Positions 50,000 through 59,815 are shown, counted from the first letter of the stretch. The stretch is DNA of 64,000 nucleotides from Collinsella sp. (GCA_019414445.1 DXMA01000011.1:1-64000), one strand, 5' to 3'. Numbers and translations are program-made. Notes: generated by a model from the sequence alone, not told the origin.

Positions 50000-50064
50000 G
50001 AGGGCATATGACAGCGCGTTTGCATATGCGCGGCGCGTTCCATCGACCCGAAAAGGAGCCCTGC

Positions 50065-51045
50065 ATGGATCCCAACAAGCGTCCCGACGATATGGTGCGT
50101 ATCACCACTCCCGAACTTGCCCAGGTGTTCATCGACGAGCAGGTCGCCGCAATCCGTGAGCAGATCGGTGACAAGAAGGTCCTGCTGGCCCTTTCCGGCG
50201 GCGTTGACAGCTCTGTCGTCGCGGCGCTGCTCATCAAAGCTATCGGCAAGCAGCTCATCTGCGTGCACGTGAACCATGGCCTCATGCGTAAGGGCGAGAG
50301 CGAGCAGGTCGTCGACGTCTTCAAGAACCAGATGGATGCGAACCTGGTCTATGTCGACGCTACTGATCGCTTCCTGGATAAGCTCGTGGACGTCGAGGAG
50401 CCCGAGGCCAAGCGCAAGATTATCGGCGCCGAGTTTATCCGCGTGTTCGAGGAAGAGGCCCGAAAGGTGGGCGACGAGGTCAGCTTCCTCGCCCAGGGCA
50501 CCATCTATCCCGACATCCTGGAGTCCCAGGATGGCGTGAAGGCTCACCACAACGTGGGCGGCCTGCCCGAGGATCTGCAATTTGAGCTTTGCGAGCCCGT
50601 TAAGCTGCTGTACAAGGACGAGGTGCGCGTCGTGGGCCGCGAGCTCGGCCTGCCCGAGAACATGGTTGAGCGTCAGCCGTTCCCCGGTCCTGGCCTGGGC
50701 GTCCGCTGCCTTGGCGCCATCACCCGTGACCGTCTCGAGGCGCTGCGCGAGGCCGATGCCATCGTGCGCGAAGAGATCGACAAGGCCGGCCTGACCATCT
50801 GGCAGTACTTTGCCGTAGTGCCCGATTTCCGCGCTACCGGTGTGCGCGAGGGCAAGCGCGCCTACGACTGGCCCTGCATCATCCGTTGCATCAACACCGT
50901 CGACGTCATGACCGCCGAGGTGCCTGAGCTCGACTGGGCGCTGCTCAAGCGCATTACCGCTCGCGTGACCGCCGAGGTCCCCGGTATTTGCCGCGTTTGC
51001 TACGACCTCACGCCGAAGCCCGTTGGCACGGTCGAGTGGGAGTAA
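50065..51045 (+). CDS. guaA: GMP synthase, ATP-pyrophosphatase subunit only
   Basis: A 326-residue protein with AAAAGGAGCC site. SGGVDSSVVAALL (44-56) is the PP-loop that adenylates XMP; ICVHVNHGLMRKGE, AQGTIYPDILES and PFPGPGLGVRCLG are GuaA motifs; the C-terminal dimer domain ends TPKPVGTVEWE. The usual ~200-residue N-terminal glutamine amidotransferase is absent, as in archaeal split GMP synthases. A separate GATase or ammonia must supply nitrogen. Final step of GMP biosynthesis. Confidence 0.95.
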   Translation: MDPNKRPDDMVRITTPELAQVFIDEQVAAIREQIGDKKVLLALSGGVDSSVVAALLIKAIGKQLICVHVNHGLMRKGESEQVVDVFKNQMDANLVYVDATDRFLDKLVDVEEPEAKRKIIGAEFIRVFEEEARKVGDEVSFLAQGTIYPDILESQDGVKAHHNVGGLPEDLQFELCEPVKLLYKDEVRVVGRELGLPENMVERQPFPGPGLGVRCLGAITRDRLEALREADAIVREEIDKAGLTIWQYFAVVPDFRATGVREGKRAYDWPCIIRCINTVDVMTAEVPELDWALLKRITARVTAEVPGICRVCYDLTPKPVGTVEWE

Positions 51046-51080
51046 GCTAACTCAGCTGGTAGGCGACGAGAACTAGCAGA

Positions 51081-51109
51081 TGTGACAAAGGGACAGTCCC
51101 TTTGTCACA
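51081..51109. repeat. 29-bp dispersed palindrome, copy 1
   Basis: TGTGACAAAGGGAC with its complement around a central base pair. Other copies: 55138, 58582, 60437, 60833 and a variant at 60721. Confidence 0.9.
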
Positions 51110-51125
51110 TCCTCGATATTATGTG

Positions 51126-51167
51126 CGGGATGGTACGCCACGCGGCGTGCCATCCCGTTCGTTATTT
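51126..51167. terminator. Convergent terminator linked to the palindrome
   Basis: 14-bp stem CGGGATGGTACGCC / GGCGTGCCATCCCG, then TTCGTTATTTT. Same palindrome-terminator module as 55138-55220. Confidence 0.8.
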
Positions 51168-52310
51168 TAATGAGCCGAGTGCGCGAGTGGGAAGAGTCAC
51201 GAGCATGGTCGTTCCGCGCTCCGAGCTCTCTTCGACCTCGATGGAGCCGCCGTGGAGTGCGGCAATCTCCCAGACCAGTGCAAGCCCCAGCCCCACGCCG
51301 CCATATGCCCTGCTGCGCGATTTGTCGACGCGAAAGAAGGGCTGAAAGATGCTCGTCTGGTATTGCTCGGGAATGCCCGGTCCCTGGTCGCGCACGCGTA
51401 GCAGCACGCGGTCGCCTTCGGCGCAGGTTTTGATTTGCACGGTCGAGTTGGGCGCGCTATAGCGTATGGCGTTTTCGGTCAAGTTGAACAGCAACCGATA
51501 GATCAGCGTGTCGCTGCCGATCGTTTGCGCGTCGCCCTCACTTGTAAGCGTGATGTCTTTTTGCTCGGCAAGGGGTGCCAGGTCCGTGAGCACTTCTTCG
51601 ATCATCGGCGCTAGGTCAATCACATCGTTGCAAGGGACACTGCGCAGCTCGCTCATCTCGAGCAGGGTCTTTGTCATGTGCGTCATTCGCTCGGTCTGCT
51701 CCTGCAGCAGCCCGAGCAGGCTCGCTGTATCGGCGTCGACGTCGGGGTGCTCGGCGCAAAACAGCTCAACCTGGGCCTGCATGAGCGCAAGCGGCGTGCG
51801 CAGTTCGTGCGCCGCATTGCCCGTAAACTGTCTTTGTGCGGAAAATCCCTCGTCAAGGCGGGTAATCATGTCGTTAAACGACGCGCTGCAGCGCCTGAGT
51901 TCAGAGGGCACGTCCTCGCTGATTTTTGTGTCGGCGAGGTTGTCGGGCCGCACGCTCTCGACTTGCGTCGCAAAGAAGCGCAACGGCCGCAGCGCATGTC
52001 CGCTCACAAAGTAGGCCAGCACGCCGCCGAGCAGCGTCACCGCCGCAGTTATATACCAGCTCGTCGCGCCAAACGATTCTTGGGCGTCGTTCACGACGAT
52101 GGTCAGCGCGTCGTCGAGCTCTTTGTTTGTCGGGTCAAATGAGCTGGGCGAGGCCGCCTCCACCTTGCTGTGCGCCGATAGTTCATTGCCGATCGAGTCC
52201 ATGTAGCGCATGCCGGAGTAGCCAACCAGGCAATTCATAAGTACGCAGGTTGAACATATCAGCAGTGCCGTCATCAACGTGATGCGCCACTGCAGCGGCA
52301 GCCGCTTCAT
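51162..52310 (-). CDS. Sensor histidine kinase
   Basis: A 382-residue kinase with two membrane spans (about 9-30 and 85-105), HAMP-like linker, H-box NAAHELRTPLALMQAQ (about 167), N-box FNLTENAIRY, G1 DQGPGIP and G2 GGVGLGLALV. The extracytoplasmic loop is ~50 residues. ATGA overlap with the response regulator gene. Confidence 0.94.
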   Translation of the reverse strand: MKRLPLQWRITLMTALLICSTCVLMNCLVGYSGMRYMDSIGNELSAHSKVEAASPSSFDPTNKELDDALTIVVNDAQESFGATSWYITAAVTLLGGVLAYFVSGHALRPLRFFATQVESVRPDNLADTKISEDVPSELRRCSASFNDMITRLDEGFSAQRQFTGNAAHELRTPLALMQAQVELFCAEHPDVDADTASLLGLLQEQTERMTHMTKTLLEMSELRSVPCNDVIDLAPMIEEVLTDLAPLAEQKDITLTSEGDAQTIGSDTLIYRLLFNLTENAIRYSAPNSTVQIKTCAEGDRVLLRVRDQGPGIPEQYQTSIFQPFFRVDKSRSRAYGGVGLGLALVWEIAALHGGSIEVEESSERGTTMLVTLPTRALGSLK

Positions 52311-52981
52311 TTGCCGTCCTCCATAACGTAGCCTTCGCCGATTCGGTTGCGGATGGGGTCGTGCCCCAACGCGCCGCGCAGCTTTTTGCGCAGCGACGAG
52401 ATGTGCACGCGGGTCGCGTTGCTAAAGCTGTTGACGCTGCTGTCCCATACATGCTCGATAAGCTCTTCCTGGCTCACCGGCCGCCCCTGGTTAAGCATCA
52501 GGTATTCCAAGATGCCGGTCTCCTTGCGCGTGAGGGATAGGGTCTCGCCGCCCACGGAGGCGAGGCGCGCCTTGGTGTCAAAGCTCAGCGATCCACAGGT
52601 TAGAACAACGTCGCTTTGCGTAAAGCGCCTGAGCGTGAGGCTGCGTATACGTGCCGCCAGCTCGTCAAGATGGAACGGCTTGGTGAGGTAGTCGTTGGCG
52701 CCCGCATCGAGCCCCGCTACCTTGTCGGAGACCTCGCCACGTGCCGAGAGCACAAGCACCTTGGTCTCACAATCAGTTGTCCTGAGTTGCCTGAGCACGG
52801 TCATGCCGTCGACATGGGGGAGATTGAGGTCGAGCACGACAAGATCAAAGGTCTCGACATCGAGCAGATCGAGGGCCTGCTGCCCGTCGTAGCAGCAGTC
52901 GACGCTATAGGCCAAGTTGCGCAGGCTGCGTGCGATCGCATCGCACAGCGCCCGCTCGTCCTCGACGACCAAGATGCGCAT
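52307..52981 (-). CDS. OmpR-family response regulator
   Basis: A 224-residue regulator; receiver with Asp51 (VVLDLNLPHVDG), Lys in YLTKPFHL, and a winged-helix output domain (LSLTRKETGILEYLMLNQGRPVSQEELIEHVW, TRVHISSLRKKL). AAGGAG site. Divergent from the redox operon (90 bp apart), which it could control. TATAAA -10 (minus) near 53022-53028 lies in the shared gap. Confidence 0.95.
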   Translation of the reverse strand: MRILVVEDERALCDAIARSLRNLAYSVDCCYDGQQALDLLDVETFDLVVLDLNLPHVDGMTVLRQLRTTDCETKVLVLSARGEVSDKVAGLDAGANDYLTKPFHLDELAARIRSLTLRRFTQSDVVLTCGSLSFDTKARLASVGGETLSLTRKETGILEYLMLNQGRPVSQEELIEHVWDSSVNSFSNATRVHISSLRKKLRGALGHDPIRNRIGEGYVMEDGK

Positions 52982-53070
52982 AACGTTCTCCTTGCATAGT
53001 CATTCACGCTTAACACGGATTTTATAGTCGGTATGGTCCAATGGGTCGCGAAACGAAAGGAGTGGTCAGA

Positions 53071-53217
53071 TTGTTCAAAGCGATTAAGCCTGTGGCGCAG
53101 GTGGCTTTGCTGATCGTTGGGGTAGCCATGGTTGGCTTTGGAATTATGCGCGGCGAGGCGGATGCCGTGCTGGCCAAGGCAATCAGGCTGTGCTTGGAGT
53201 GTATCGGAATTGGATAA
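53071..53217 (+). CDS. CD1871A-type CXXC mini-protein
   Basis: A 48-residue protein: TTG start eight bases after AAAGGAG (an in-frame ATG at 53041 lacks a site). Single span VALLIVGVAMVGFGIMRGE and the conserved end AIRLCLECIGIG, the CxxC motif of the CD1871A family. It is always found before a 4Fe-4S membrane protein and often TlpA, as here, implying electron transfer across the membrane. Confidence 0.85.
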   Translation: MFKAIKPVAQVALLIVGVAMVGFGIMRGEADAVLAKAIRLCLECIGIG

Positions 53218-54121
53218 AAGAAAAAACTCTGCATCGCATCTTTTAGCGCAATTTCGTGGATTGATTCAGGCGGCGGCGACGCTTGCGACCAATATTCACC
53301 TGCCTAACTTTGCCAAGGGCGGCATCTACCAGGGAGCCGGCAAAGCCGTCTGCGTGCCGGGGCTCAACTGCTACTCGTGTCCGGCGGCCTCGGGTGCGTG
53401 TCCCATCGGGTCGTTTCAGTCGGTGGTGGGCTCGTCTAAGTTTAGCTTTTCGTATTACGTCACCGGAACGCTCATTCTAATCGGCGTGCTGCTGGGACGT
53501 TTTGTATGCGGCTTTTTGTGCCCGTTTGGATGGCTGCAAGAGCTTTTGCATAAGATTCCCAGCAAGAAGCTCTCCACGAAAAAGCTCAAGCCGCTCACGT
53601 ACATCAAGTATGCCGTGCTGTTGTTTGCCGTGGTGCTGCTGCCCGTCTTGGTGGTCAACGATGTGGGTATGGGCGACCCGTTCTTTTGCAAGTACATCTG
53701 CCCGCAGGGCGTGCTCGAGGGCGCGATTCCGCTGTCCATCATGAACATGGGAATCCGCTCCGCGCTGGGAAAGCTCTTTACCTGGAAGCTCGCGATTCTC
53801 ATTGTGGTTGCGGTGCTGAGCGTGCTGTTCTACCGCCCCTTCTGTAAATGGATTTGCCCCCTCGGCGCATTTTATGCACTCATGAACAAGGTGTCGTTGC
53901 TGGGGATTCAGGTCGATCATTGTAAATGCGTCTCGTGCGGCAAGTGCGCCAAGGTGTGCCAGATGGACGTGGACGTTACGCGTACGCCCGACCATGCCGA
54001 GTGCATTCGTTGCGGCAAATGCGTGGGCGCGTGCCCCGTCGATGCTATTAGCTTTCGCTACGGGCTGGGTGTGACGGGCGACAAACCCGCGCAGTCCACG
54101 CAAGCCTGCGAAAACAAATAG
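53210..54121 (+). CDS. Membrane 4Fe-4S ferredoxin-type protein (NapH/YccM-like)
   Basis: A 303-residue protein. TTG 53210 after GGAG is favoured; it overlaps the mini-protein stop. Membrane spans with Cys motifs CGFLCPFGWLQ, CKYICPQGVLEG and CKWICPLGAF are the NapH/CcoG-type arrangement. Two 4Fe-4S sites CKCVSCGKCAKVC and CIRCGKCVGACPVD are near the C terminus. It also has NCYSCPAASGACPIG. Probably passes electrons to the extracytoplasmic thioredoxin. Confidence 0.92.
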   Translation: MDKRKNSASHLLAQFRGLIQAAATLATNIHLPNFAKGGIYQGAGKAVCVPGLNCYSCPAASGACPIGSFQSVVGSSKFSFSYYVTGTLILIGVLLGRFVCGFLCPFGWLQELLHKIPSKKLSTKKLKPLTYIKYAVLLFAVVLLPVLVVNDVGMGDPFFCKYICPQGVLEGAIPLSIMNMGIRSALGKLFTWKLAILIVVAVLSVLFYRPFCKWICPLGAFYALMNKVSLLGIQVDHCKCVSCGKCAKVCQMDVDVTRTPDHAECIRCGKCVGACPVDAISFRYGLGVTGDKPAQSTQACENK

Positions 54122-54156
54122 GTACCTATATAAGTTTCGATATAAACGGAGGAACC

Positions 54157-55119
54157 ATGAAACTGTCAAAAATTGCGGCTCTGTTGATGCTGCCCGTGCT
54201 GGCGCTGACTCTCGCGGCGTGCTCTGCCCCCAAGGGCGACGCGAAGGATGCCACGAGCGGCGATGCGCAGATTGCCGAGCTCATAGCGCAAAAGCCGTCG
54301 AGTGCCGAGGAGGCGGCCGAGCTGTACCAGCAGCTGCTGCAAAAGGAAAACGAGATCTTTGCGAGCGATAACGCCCTATGGGAAAAGGTGTTCCTTGCGG
54401 CCAACAAAGACACTCCCATGATTGAGGACGGCAAGAACTACGGTGACTTCTTGCTCGATACCATCGAGGGCGCCAAGGATCAGTTTGCGGCTGACGAGCT
54501 CAAGACGCTTAAGGCCGGCGCACAGCAGGTCAAGGAGATCGAGGACAAGCTCATGGCGCTGGAGAAGGAGTTCCCCGGATGCGGCAGCACGCCCGGCGAG
54601 GGGGAGAGTGTTGATGCCTCGACCGCAGGCATGGCCAACGGCGAGAGCGGGGAGACGAAGTTCCCCAGCTTTAAGGGCAAGGACTTGGACGGCAACGATG
54701 TAAACAGCGACGAGCTGTTCTCCAAGAACAAGGTCACCGTCATGAACTTCTGGTTTACCACCTGCAAGCCGTGCGTGGGAGAGCTGGGCGATCTGGAGAA
54801 GCTCAACAAGGAGCTTGCCGAGAAGGGCGGCCAGGTCGTGGGCGTTAATTCCTTTACGCTCGATGGCAACAAAGACGAGGTGGCCGATGCTAAGGACGTG
54901 CTTTCCAAGAAGGGCGTGACGTATAAGAACATCTGGTTTAAGTCGGACAGCGAGGCCGGAAAGTTCACCTCCAACCTGTACTCGTTCCCGACCACCTACG
55001 TGATCGACCAGAACGGCAACATCGTGGGAGAGCCGATCATGGGCGGTATCAACTCCGCCGAGCAGCGCGAGGCGCTCAACAAACTGATCGATCAGGCACT
55101 CGCGAAGAGCGAACAGTAG
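54157..55119 (+). CDS. TlpA/ResA-like thioredoxin lipoprotein
   Basis: A 320-residue exported protein. Signal peptide with lipobox LAAC (Cys22). Helical region to about 150, then TlpA domain with FWFTTCKPCVGELGDLEKL (active CxxC near 202-205) and cis-Pro segment FPTTYVID. Third gene of the redox operon; reduces disulfides outside the membrane, fed by the 4Fe-4S protein (inference). Confidence 0.93.
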   Translation: MKLSKIAALLMLPVLALTLAACSAPKGDAKDATSGDAQIAELIAQKPSSAEEAAELYQQLLQKENEIFASDNALWEKVFLAANKDTPMIEDGKNYGDFLLDTIEGAKDQFAADELKTLKAGAQQVKEIEDKLMALEKEFPGCGSTPGEGESVDASTAGMANGESGETKFPSFKGKDLDGNDVNSDELFSKNKVTVMNFWFTTCKPCVGELGDLEKLNKELAEKGGQVVGVNSFTLDGNKDEVADAKDVLSKKGVTYKNIWFKSDSEAGKFTSNLYSFPTTYVIDQNGNIVGEPIMGGINSAEQREALNKLIDQALAKSEQ

Positions 55120-55137
55120 GTTCGAATGCGACAAAGG

Positions 55138-55166
55138 TGTGACAAAGGGGCAGTCCCTTTGTCACA
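55138..55166. repeat. 29-bp dispersed palindrome, copy 2
   Basis: Same unit as 51081-51109 with one change (GGGGC for GGGAC). Confidence 0.9.
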
Positions 55167-55182
55167 CCTTCGATGTTATGTG

Positions 55183-55220
55183 CGGGATGGTGCGCCATGC
55201 GGCGTGCCGTCCCGTTTTTT
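55183..55220 (+). terminator. Terminator of the redox operon
   Basis: 14-bp stem CGGGATGGTGCGCC / GGCGTGCCGTCCCG (two G-U), then TTTTTT. Confidence 0.85.
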
Positions 55221-55326
55221 GTTCGTTACATTTTTGTTCGTTCCATTCCTTGCTGGTACCGGCAAAAAAGCTGATAGAGTAGGTCAAACGCGTTGGATGC
55301 GAACGGCGGGGGAGAGGTTGCCGTCC

Positions 55327-58300
55327 ATGCTGGATCTCAGAGATATTTGCAAAAGGTACGTTACGCAGTCGTTTACGCAGGTAGCGCTCGACAGCGTAAG
55401 CCTGTCTTTTCGCGATAACGAGTTTGTAGCCATCCTGGGTCCCTCGGGTTCGGGTAAAACTACGATGCTCAACGTCATTGGTGGACTCGACCATTTCGAT
55501 TCTGGCGATCTGCTGATCGATGGCATCTCGACCAAGGACTTCAGCGACCGCGATTGGGACGCCTATCGTAACAATCGCATCGGCTTTGTGTTCCAGAGCT
55601 ATAACCTCATTCCGCATCAGACCATTTTGGAAAACGTGGAGCTGGCGCTTACGCTCACGGGCGTGGGGCGTGCTGAGCGCCGCCAGCGTGCGCGCAAGGC
55701 GCTTGAGGCAGTTGGCCTGGGCAAGCACGTTAACAAGCGCCCGAGCCAGCTATCGGGTGGCCAGATGCAGCGCGTGGCTATTGCCCGCGCCCTGATCAAC
55801 GATCCCGAGATTGTGCTGGCTGACGAGCCGACCGGCGCCTTGGACTCAACGACATCCGTACAGGTCATGGATTTGCTCAAGGATGTTGCGCGCGATCGTT
55901 TGGTCATCATGGTCACGCACAATCCCGAGTTGGCATACAGGTACGCCACGCGCATTGTCACCCTGGCGGACGGCAAGATCACCGACGATTCAGATCCCTT
56001 TGATGCTACCGAGGCCGCGCGTCGCGAGGCCAAGCCCACGCGCAAAACCTCGATGAGCTTTGTGACGGCGCTGGGGCTTTCTGCCCGAAACCTCATGACC
56101 AAGAAGGGCCGTACGGCCATGACTGCCTTCGCAGGTTCGATTGGCATTATTGGTATCGCAGCGATTCTGGCGCTCTCCAACGGCGTAAACGGCTACATCA
56201 AAAAGGTCGAGGAGGACACGCTCTCAAGCTACCCGCTTACGATTTCCAAACAAGATTACGACCTGTCGTCCATGATGGGCGGACAGGGGACCACGGATGA
56301 CGATACGTCCAAGAACGAGGGCTCGTCCGACGGCAGCACTGACGGCAAGGCTCAGGGGACCGATAAGATCCCTGTGGTCACGGCCGTAAAGGATATGTTC
56401 GCAAGCGTTAAATCTAACGATATGACGAGCTTTAAGGCATGGCTTGACGGCGGCGGTGACGGTATCGACAAAGAGGTCAACGCTATCCAGTACGGCTACG
56501 GCGTGACGCCGGTTGTCTATCGTTTGAGCAAGGGCGACGAGAGGCCCGTTCGGCTTGTTCCCAACGCTATGACCGAGGCCATGAGCGGAGGCGCAAGCTC
56601 GGCGGCAACGGTGAGCATGGATTCCATGGGGACCTCGGTCTTTAACGAGATGATTGACGACCAGAGCCTGCTCGACAGCCAATACGATGTCGTTGCCGGC
56701 CATTGGCCCACGTCCGCCAACGAAGCCGTGATGGTGCTTTCGGACCGCGGCACGGTGGGCGACTATACGCTCTATAGCATCGGCGCGCTGGATATCGATG
56801 AGCTCAACGACCTGGTCAACAGCGCCATGACGGCCGACGGCAAGGTCGAGACGCCCGAGACCGGCACCGACTTTACCTACGACGATGCGCTGTCCACGAC
56901 ATTTAAGGTGTTGTCGCCGGCCGATGCCTATCGCAAAAACGAAGAGACCGGCATGTGGACCGACATGTCTGGCGACGCCGACTTTATGGCCGCCAAGGTT
57001 GCCGACGGTATTGACGTGCGCATTGTGGGCGTGGTGCGACCCAACGAGACGGCCAACGCGAGCGCATTGACTCCGGGCATTGCCTATACGCATGCGCTGA
57101 CTTGCCAGCTTATGAAGCGCGCCGCCGATTCGCAGATTGTGCAGGAGCAGCTTGCCCACCCCGAGACGGATGTCTTTACGGGCAAAACCTTCGACGAGCT
57201 GCAGAGCGAGGCCAAGCAAGGCGTGGATCTGAGCAGCATGTTCAGTGTAGACGAGGCGGCGCTGAAAAGCGCGTTCTCGTTCGATGCATCTGCGCTCTCG
57301 GGTGCGGCCGGCGGCATGGACCTTTCTAGCCTTGATTTGTCCGGGCTGGATATTGACCTTTCGGGTGTTGGGCGAGACATCGACTTTAGTGACGTCATGG
57401 CCAAGGCGCCGGCTCCGGATTTCTCGGGCATCTTTGACGGTCTGGAGCTCACGCCCGAGCAAATGCAGCAGGTGGGAACGCTTGCCAATCAGCTGTTTGA
57501 GGGCTTTATGCAGTCCGATCAGTTTAAGGCGCTGTCGCCCGAAGACCTTAAGGACGCGTCAAAGCTTGCTGCCGCATTCTCGACGTATCTTGAGCATGAT
57601 GCCGACGCCCAGCAATACCTGGCTCAGCTCAGGGCACTCGGCGGCGATGCCCTGGCCGAGCGTCTGCAGCAGGTGATGGGCGACTATGTGCAAAAGCAGC
57701 TGGCTCCGTATTTGCAGCAGTCTATGGATCAGGTGATGAAGGCGGTCAGCGAGCAGATTGCGACGACGGTATCAACCCAGCTCAAGGCGGGTGCGGCAGG
57801 GCTCATGGACCAAATGGCGACGCAGATGTCTTCGAGTTTTGCCAACTTGGCGAGCGCCATGCGCGTGGATGCAAACGCCTTTGCTCGCGCTATCCACTTT
57901 AACATGGACGCTGAGGACCTGAGTTCGCTCATGATGAGCTATGCCAAGGCGTCGAAGCTCACCTACGACAACAATCTGACCACGTTGGGCTATGCGGACG
58001 AGGCGGACCCCATTTCGGTCAAGATTTTCCCGCGCGACTTTGAGGCCAAGGAGCGCGTGCTCGATTACATCGATGCGTACAACAAGCAGGTCAAAGCTGC
58101 TGGCCACGATGAGCAGGCAATCTCGTATACCGACTACATGGGCATCATCATGGGCTCGGTGACCGACATCGTGAATACTATCAGCTTGGTGCTCATCGCA
58201 TTCGTGAGTATCAGTTTGGTGGTGAGCTCCATCATGATCGGCATCATCACCTACATCAGCGTGCTGGAGCGCAAAAAGGAGATTGGCATCCTGCGCGCGA

Positions 58301-58581
58301 TCGGCGCGTCAAAGCGCAACGTGGCCAACGTATTTAATGCCGAGACCTTTATCGAAGGCCTCATTGCCGGCGTCTTTGCCATTGTCGTCGTGGTGGCCGT
58401 GAGCTTTCCGGTTAATGCCTGGGCGCTTGCGGCCAAGCAGGTGCCCAACCTGATGAGCCTGCCCGTTCAAGACGCGCTGATGCTCATTGTAATTTCGGTG
58501 CTGCTGACGGTCGTTGCCGGCCTGCTGCCGGCTCGCAGCGCATCCAAGAAAGACCCTGTGGAAGCCCTACGCTCCGAATAA
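55327..58581 (+). CDS. Fused ABC exporter (MacB-like ATPase + FtsX permease)
   Basis: A 1084-residue transporter. N-terminal ATPase: Walker A LGPSGSGKTTML (37-48), signature LSGGQMQRVAIARAL (about 142), Walker B IVLADEPTGALD (about 163). Then a transmembrane span (GSIGIIGIAAILALSNGVNGYI), a very large extracellular region (about 300-950) with a low-complexity Asp/Ser/Leu repeat near 57330, and three C-terminal spans of an FtsX domain (VLIAFVSISLVVSSIMIGIITYI ... ILRAIGASKRNVANVF). Family exports peptides or lipids, or acts as mechanotransmitter. Confidence 0.93.
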   Translation: MLDLRDICKRYVTQSFTQVALDSVSLSFRDNEFVAILGPSGSGKTTMLNVIGGLDHFDSGDLLIDGISTKDFSDRDWDAYRNNRIGFVFQSYNLIPHQTILENVELALTLTGVGRAERRQRARKALEAVGLGKHVNKRPSQLSGGQMQRVAIARALINDPEIVLADEPTGALDSTTSVQVMDLLKDVARDRLVIMVTHNPELAYRYATRIVTLADGKITDDSDPFDATEAARREAKPTRKTSMSFVTALGLSARNLMTKKGRTAMTAFAGSIGIIGIAAILALSNGVNGYIKKVEEDTLSSYPLTISKQDYDLSSMMGGQGTTDDDTSKNEGSSDGSTDGKAQGTDKIPVVTAVKDMFASVKSNDMTSFKAWLDGGGDGIDKEVNAIQYGYGVTPVVYRLSKGDERPVRLVPNAMTEAMSGGASSAATVSMDSMGTSVFNEMIDDQSLLDSQYDVVAGHWPTSANEAVMVLSDRGTVGDYTLYSIGALDIDELNDLVNSAMTADGKVETPETGTDFTYDDALSTTFKVLSPADAYRKNEETGMWTDMSGDADFMAAKVADGIDVRIVGVVRPNETANASALTPGIAYTHALTCQLMKRAADSQIVQEQLAHPETDVFTGKTFDELQSEAKQGVDLSSMFSVDEAALKSAFSFDASALSGAAGGMDLSSLDLSGLDIDLSGVGRDIDFSDVMAKAPAPDFSGIFDGLELTPEQMQQVGTLANQLFEGFMQSDQFKALSPEDLKDASKLAAAFSTYLEHDADAQQYLAQLRALGGDALAERLQQVMGDYVQKQLAPYLQQSMDQVMKAVSEQIATTVSTQLKAGAAGLMDQMATQMSSSFANLASAMRVDANAFARAIHFNMDAEDLSSLMMSYAKASKLTYDNNLTTLGYADEADPISVKIFPRDFEAKERVLDYIDAYNKQVKAAGHDEQAISYTDYMGIIMGSVTDIVNTISLVLIAFVSISLVVSSIMIGIITYISVLERKKEIGILRAIGASKRNVANVFNAETFIEGLIAGVFAIVVVVAVSFPVNAWALAAKQVPNLMSLPVQDALMLIVISVLLTVVAGLLPARSASKKDPVEALRSE

Positions 58582-58610
58582 TGTGACAAAGGGACAGTCC
58601 CTTTGTCACA
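58582..58610. repeat. 29-bp dispersed palindrome, copy 3
   Basis: Identical to copy 1. It begins right after the ABC transporter stop codon and ends eight bases before the stop of the convergent gene, so it may act as terminator for both. Confidence 0.9.
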
Positions 58611-58618
58611 TTGGGTGG

Positions 58619-59752
58619 CTAGCTCGTTTTGCCCATCAATGTGATACGGATGCTTGGATGGGTGTACTCGTCAAATTCATCCTCGGGATCCGTGTCAAAC
58701 GAATAGTACGTTTTGATGGGGTTGTCACTCGTCCTGATGGAGATTCTCTCGTAGAGCGAACCGTTCAAAAAAGCCTGCCTAAACTCTTCGGGGAGCTTTT
58801 GCGGTGCTAGGAGCTCGGGACTCACGGTCTTGACGTCTACGGTTTGGACGACAGAGGAAAGTTCGTCCAAGTCGAGCTCGATGCGGGCGAGGTTGTCCTC
58901 AAGGCTCGCGTCGGGGTCGATCTCCGCTATGTAACTTACTTCCTTGAGCGTTCCCTTGTTATCGAAATCCAGGTACGTATAGGTCTTCTGGGTATCGGAG
59001 TCGCCGTCGTGAAGGTAGCCGCGGACGTGATAGCCGTAATCTTGATATCGCTCGTAAGGGTCATCGGCGGACACGTACTCGCATGCGGGTCCTAGCGTCT
59101 TGCGGGCGATGGCAATTTGCTCGGCCGCGGCCGCGGCGTTCTCCTGCATCTCGATGTTTCCCTGCGCCAGCTGCGGGATATAGGCACCGCACACGATTGC
59201 GATGGGCAGCGCCACAAGTGCGACGATCCACTTTTTTGTACGGGGGATGGGCACACCACAGGCCTCCGCCATGGCCTTTGCGTTAGCGAAGCTCTCGGTA
59301 AGCACATCCGCTGCGGTGGCGACGGCGCCTACGGCAGCGGCGACTTCTGCCGCGCCACCCAGGTTGCGCGCGGTCTCGTTGTCGCTGTTCTTGAGCAGGT
59401 GCGCGGCGGCCTGCGTGCCAATAACGCCCGCGATTTGTGCCGAGCGGTCTTTCTCGGACTGCTCGACGGCGAGTCGGTGCTGCATTTCTTTCCACTGCTT
59501 GCCGCGCATGCCAAAGCGCGGCGCGAGCGCGCAATAGCAGAAGATGACGAGCTCGACGGCGGTGAGCACCAGGGCGGCTATCATGCCCGTTTCTTGGAAG
59601 CCTTCGTGATGGAAGACGATGTCGTCAATCATTTCGAAGGGAATGATCAAAAATGGCAGCACGAATGCCATGGCAAGCGCCGCACCGGCAACCTTGGGAT
59701 AGATGCAGTATCGCTGGATGCGCTTACGTTCTTGTTCGGAAAGTGTTGCCAT
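58619..59752 (-). CDS. Multi-span membrane protein, unknown
   Basis: A 377-residue protein (ATG 59752 after AAGGA). Two N-terminal spans (VAGAALAMAFVLPFLIIPF; MIAALVLTAVELVIFCYCA), a cytoplasmic Ala-rich helix, a third span (WIVALVALPIAIVCGAYI) and a C-terminal ~170-residue soluble domain with beta strands (TYTYLDFDNKGTLKEVSYIAEID). No recognised family. Next to a DUF3592 gene, possibly co-transcribed. Confidence 0.75.
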   Translation of the reverse strand: MATLSEQERKRIQRYCIYPKVAGAALAMAFVLPFLIIPFEMIDDIVFHHEGFQETGMIAALVLTAVELVIFCYCALAPRFGMRGKQWKEMQHRLAVEQSEKDRSAQIAGVIGTQAAAHLLKNSDNETARNLGGAAEVAAAVGAVATAADVLTESFANAKAMAEACGVPIPRTKKWIVALVALPIAIVCGAYIPQLAQGNIEMQENAAAAAEQIAIARKTLGPACEYVSADDPYERYQDYGYHVRGYLHDGDSDTQKTYTYLDFDNKGTLKEVSYIAEIDPDASLEDNLARIELDLDELSSVVQTVDVKTVSPELLAPQKLPEEFRQAFLNGSLYERISIRTSDNPIKTYYSFDTDPEDEFDEYTHPSIRITLMGKTS

Positions 59753-59815
59753 GGCTGATCCTTGGTGTCGTAACGGTCGTTGCGGCGCATGGGGCGCGGG
59801 GTGCATCAGTTTGAG

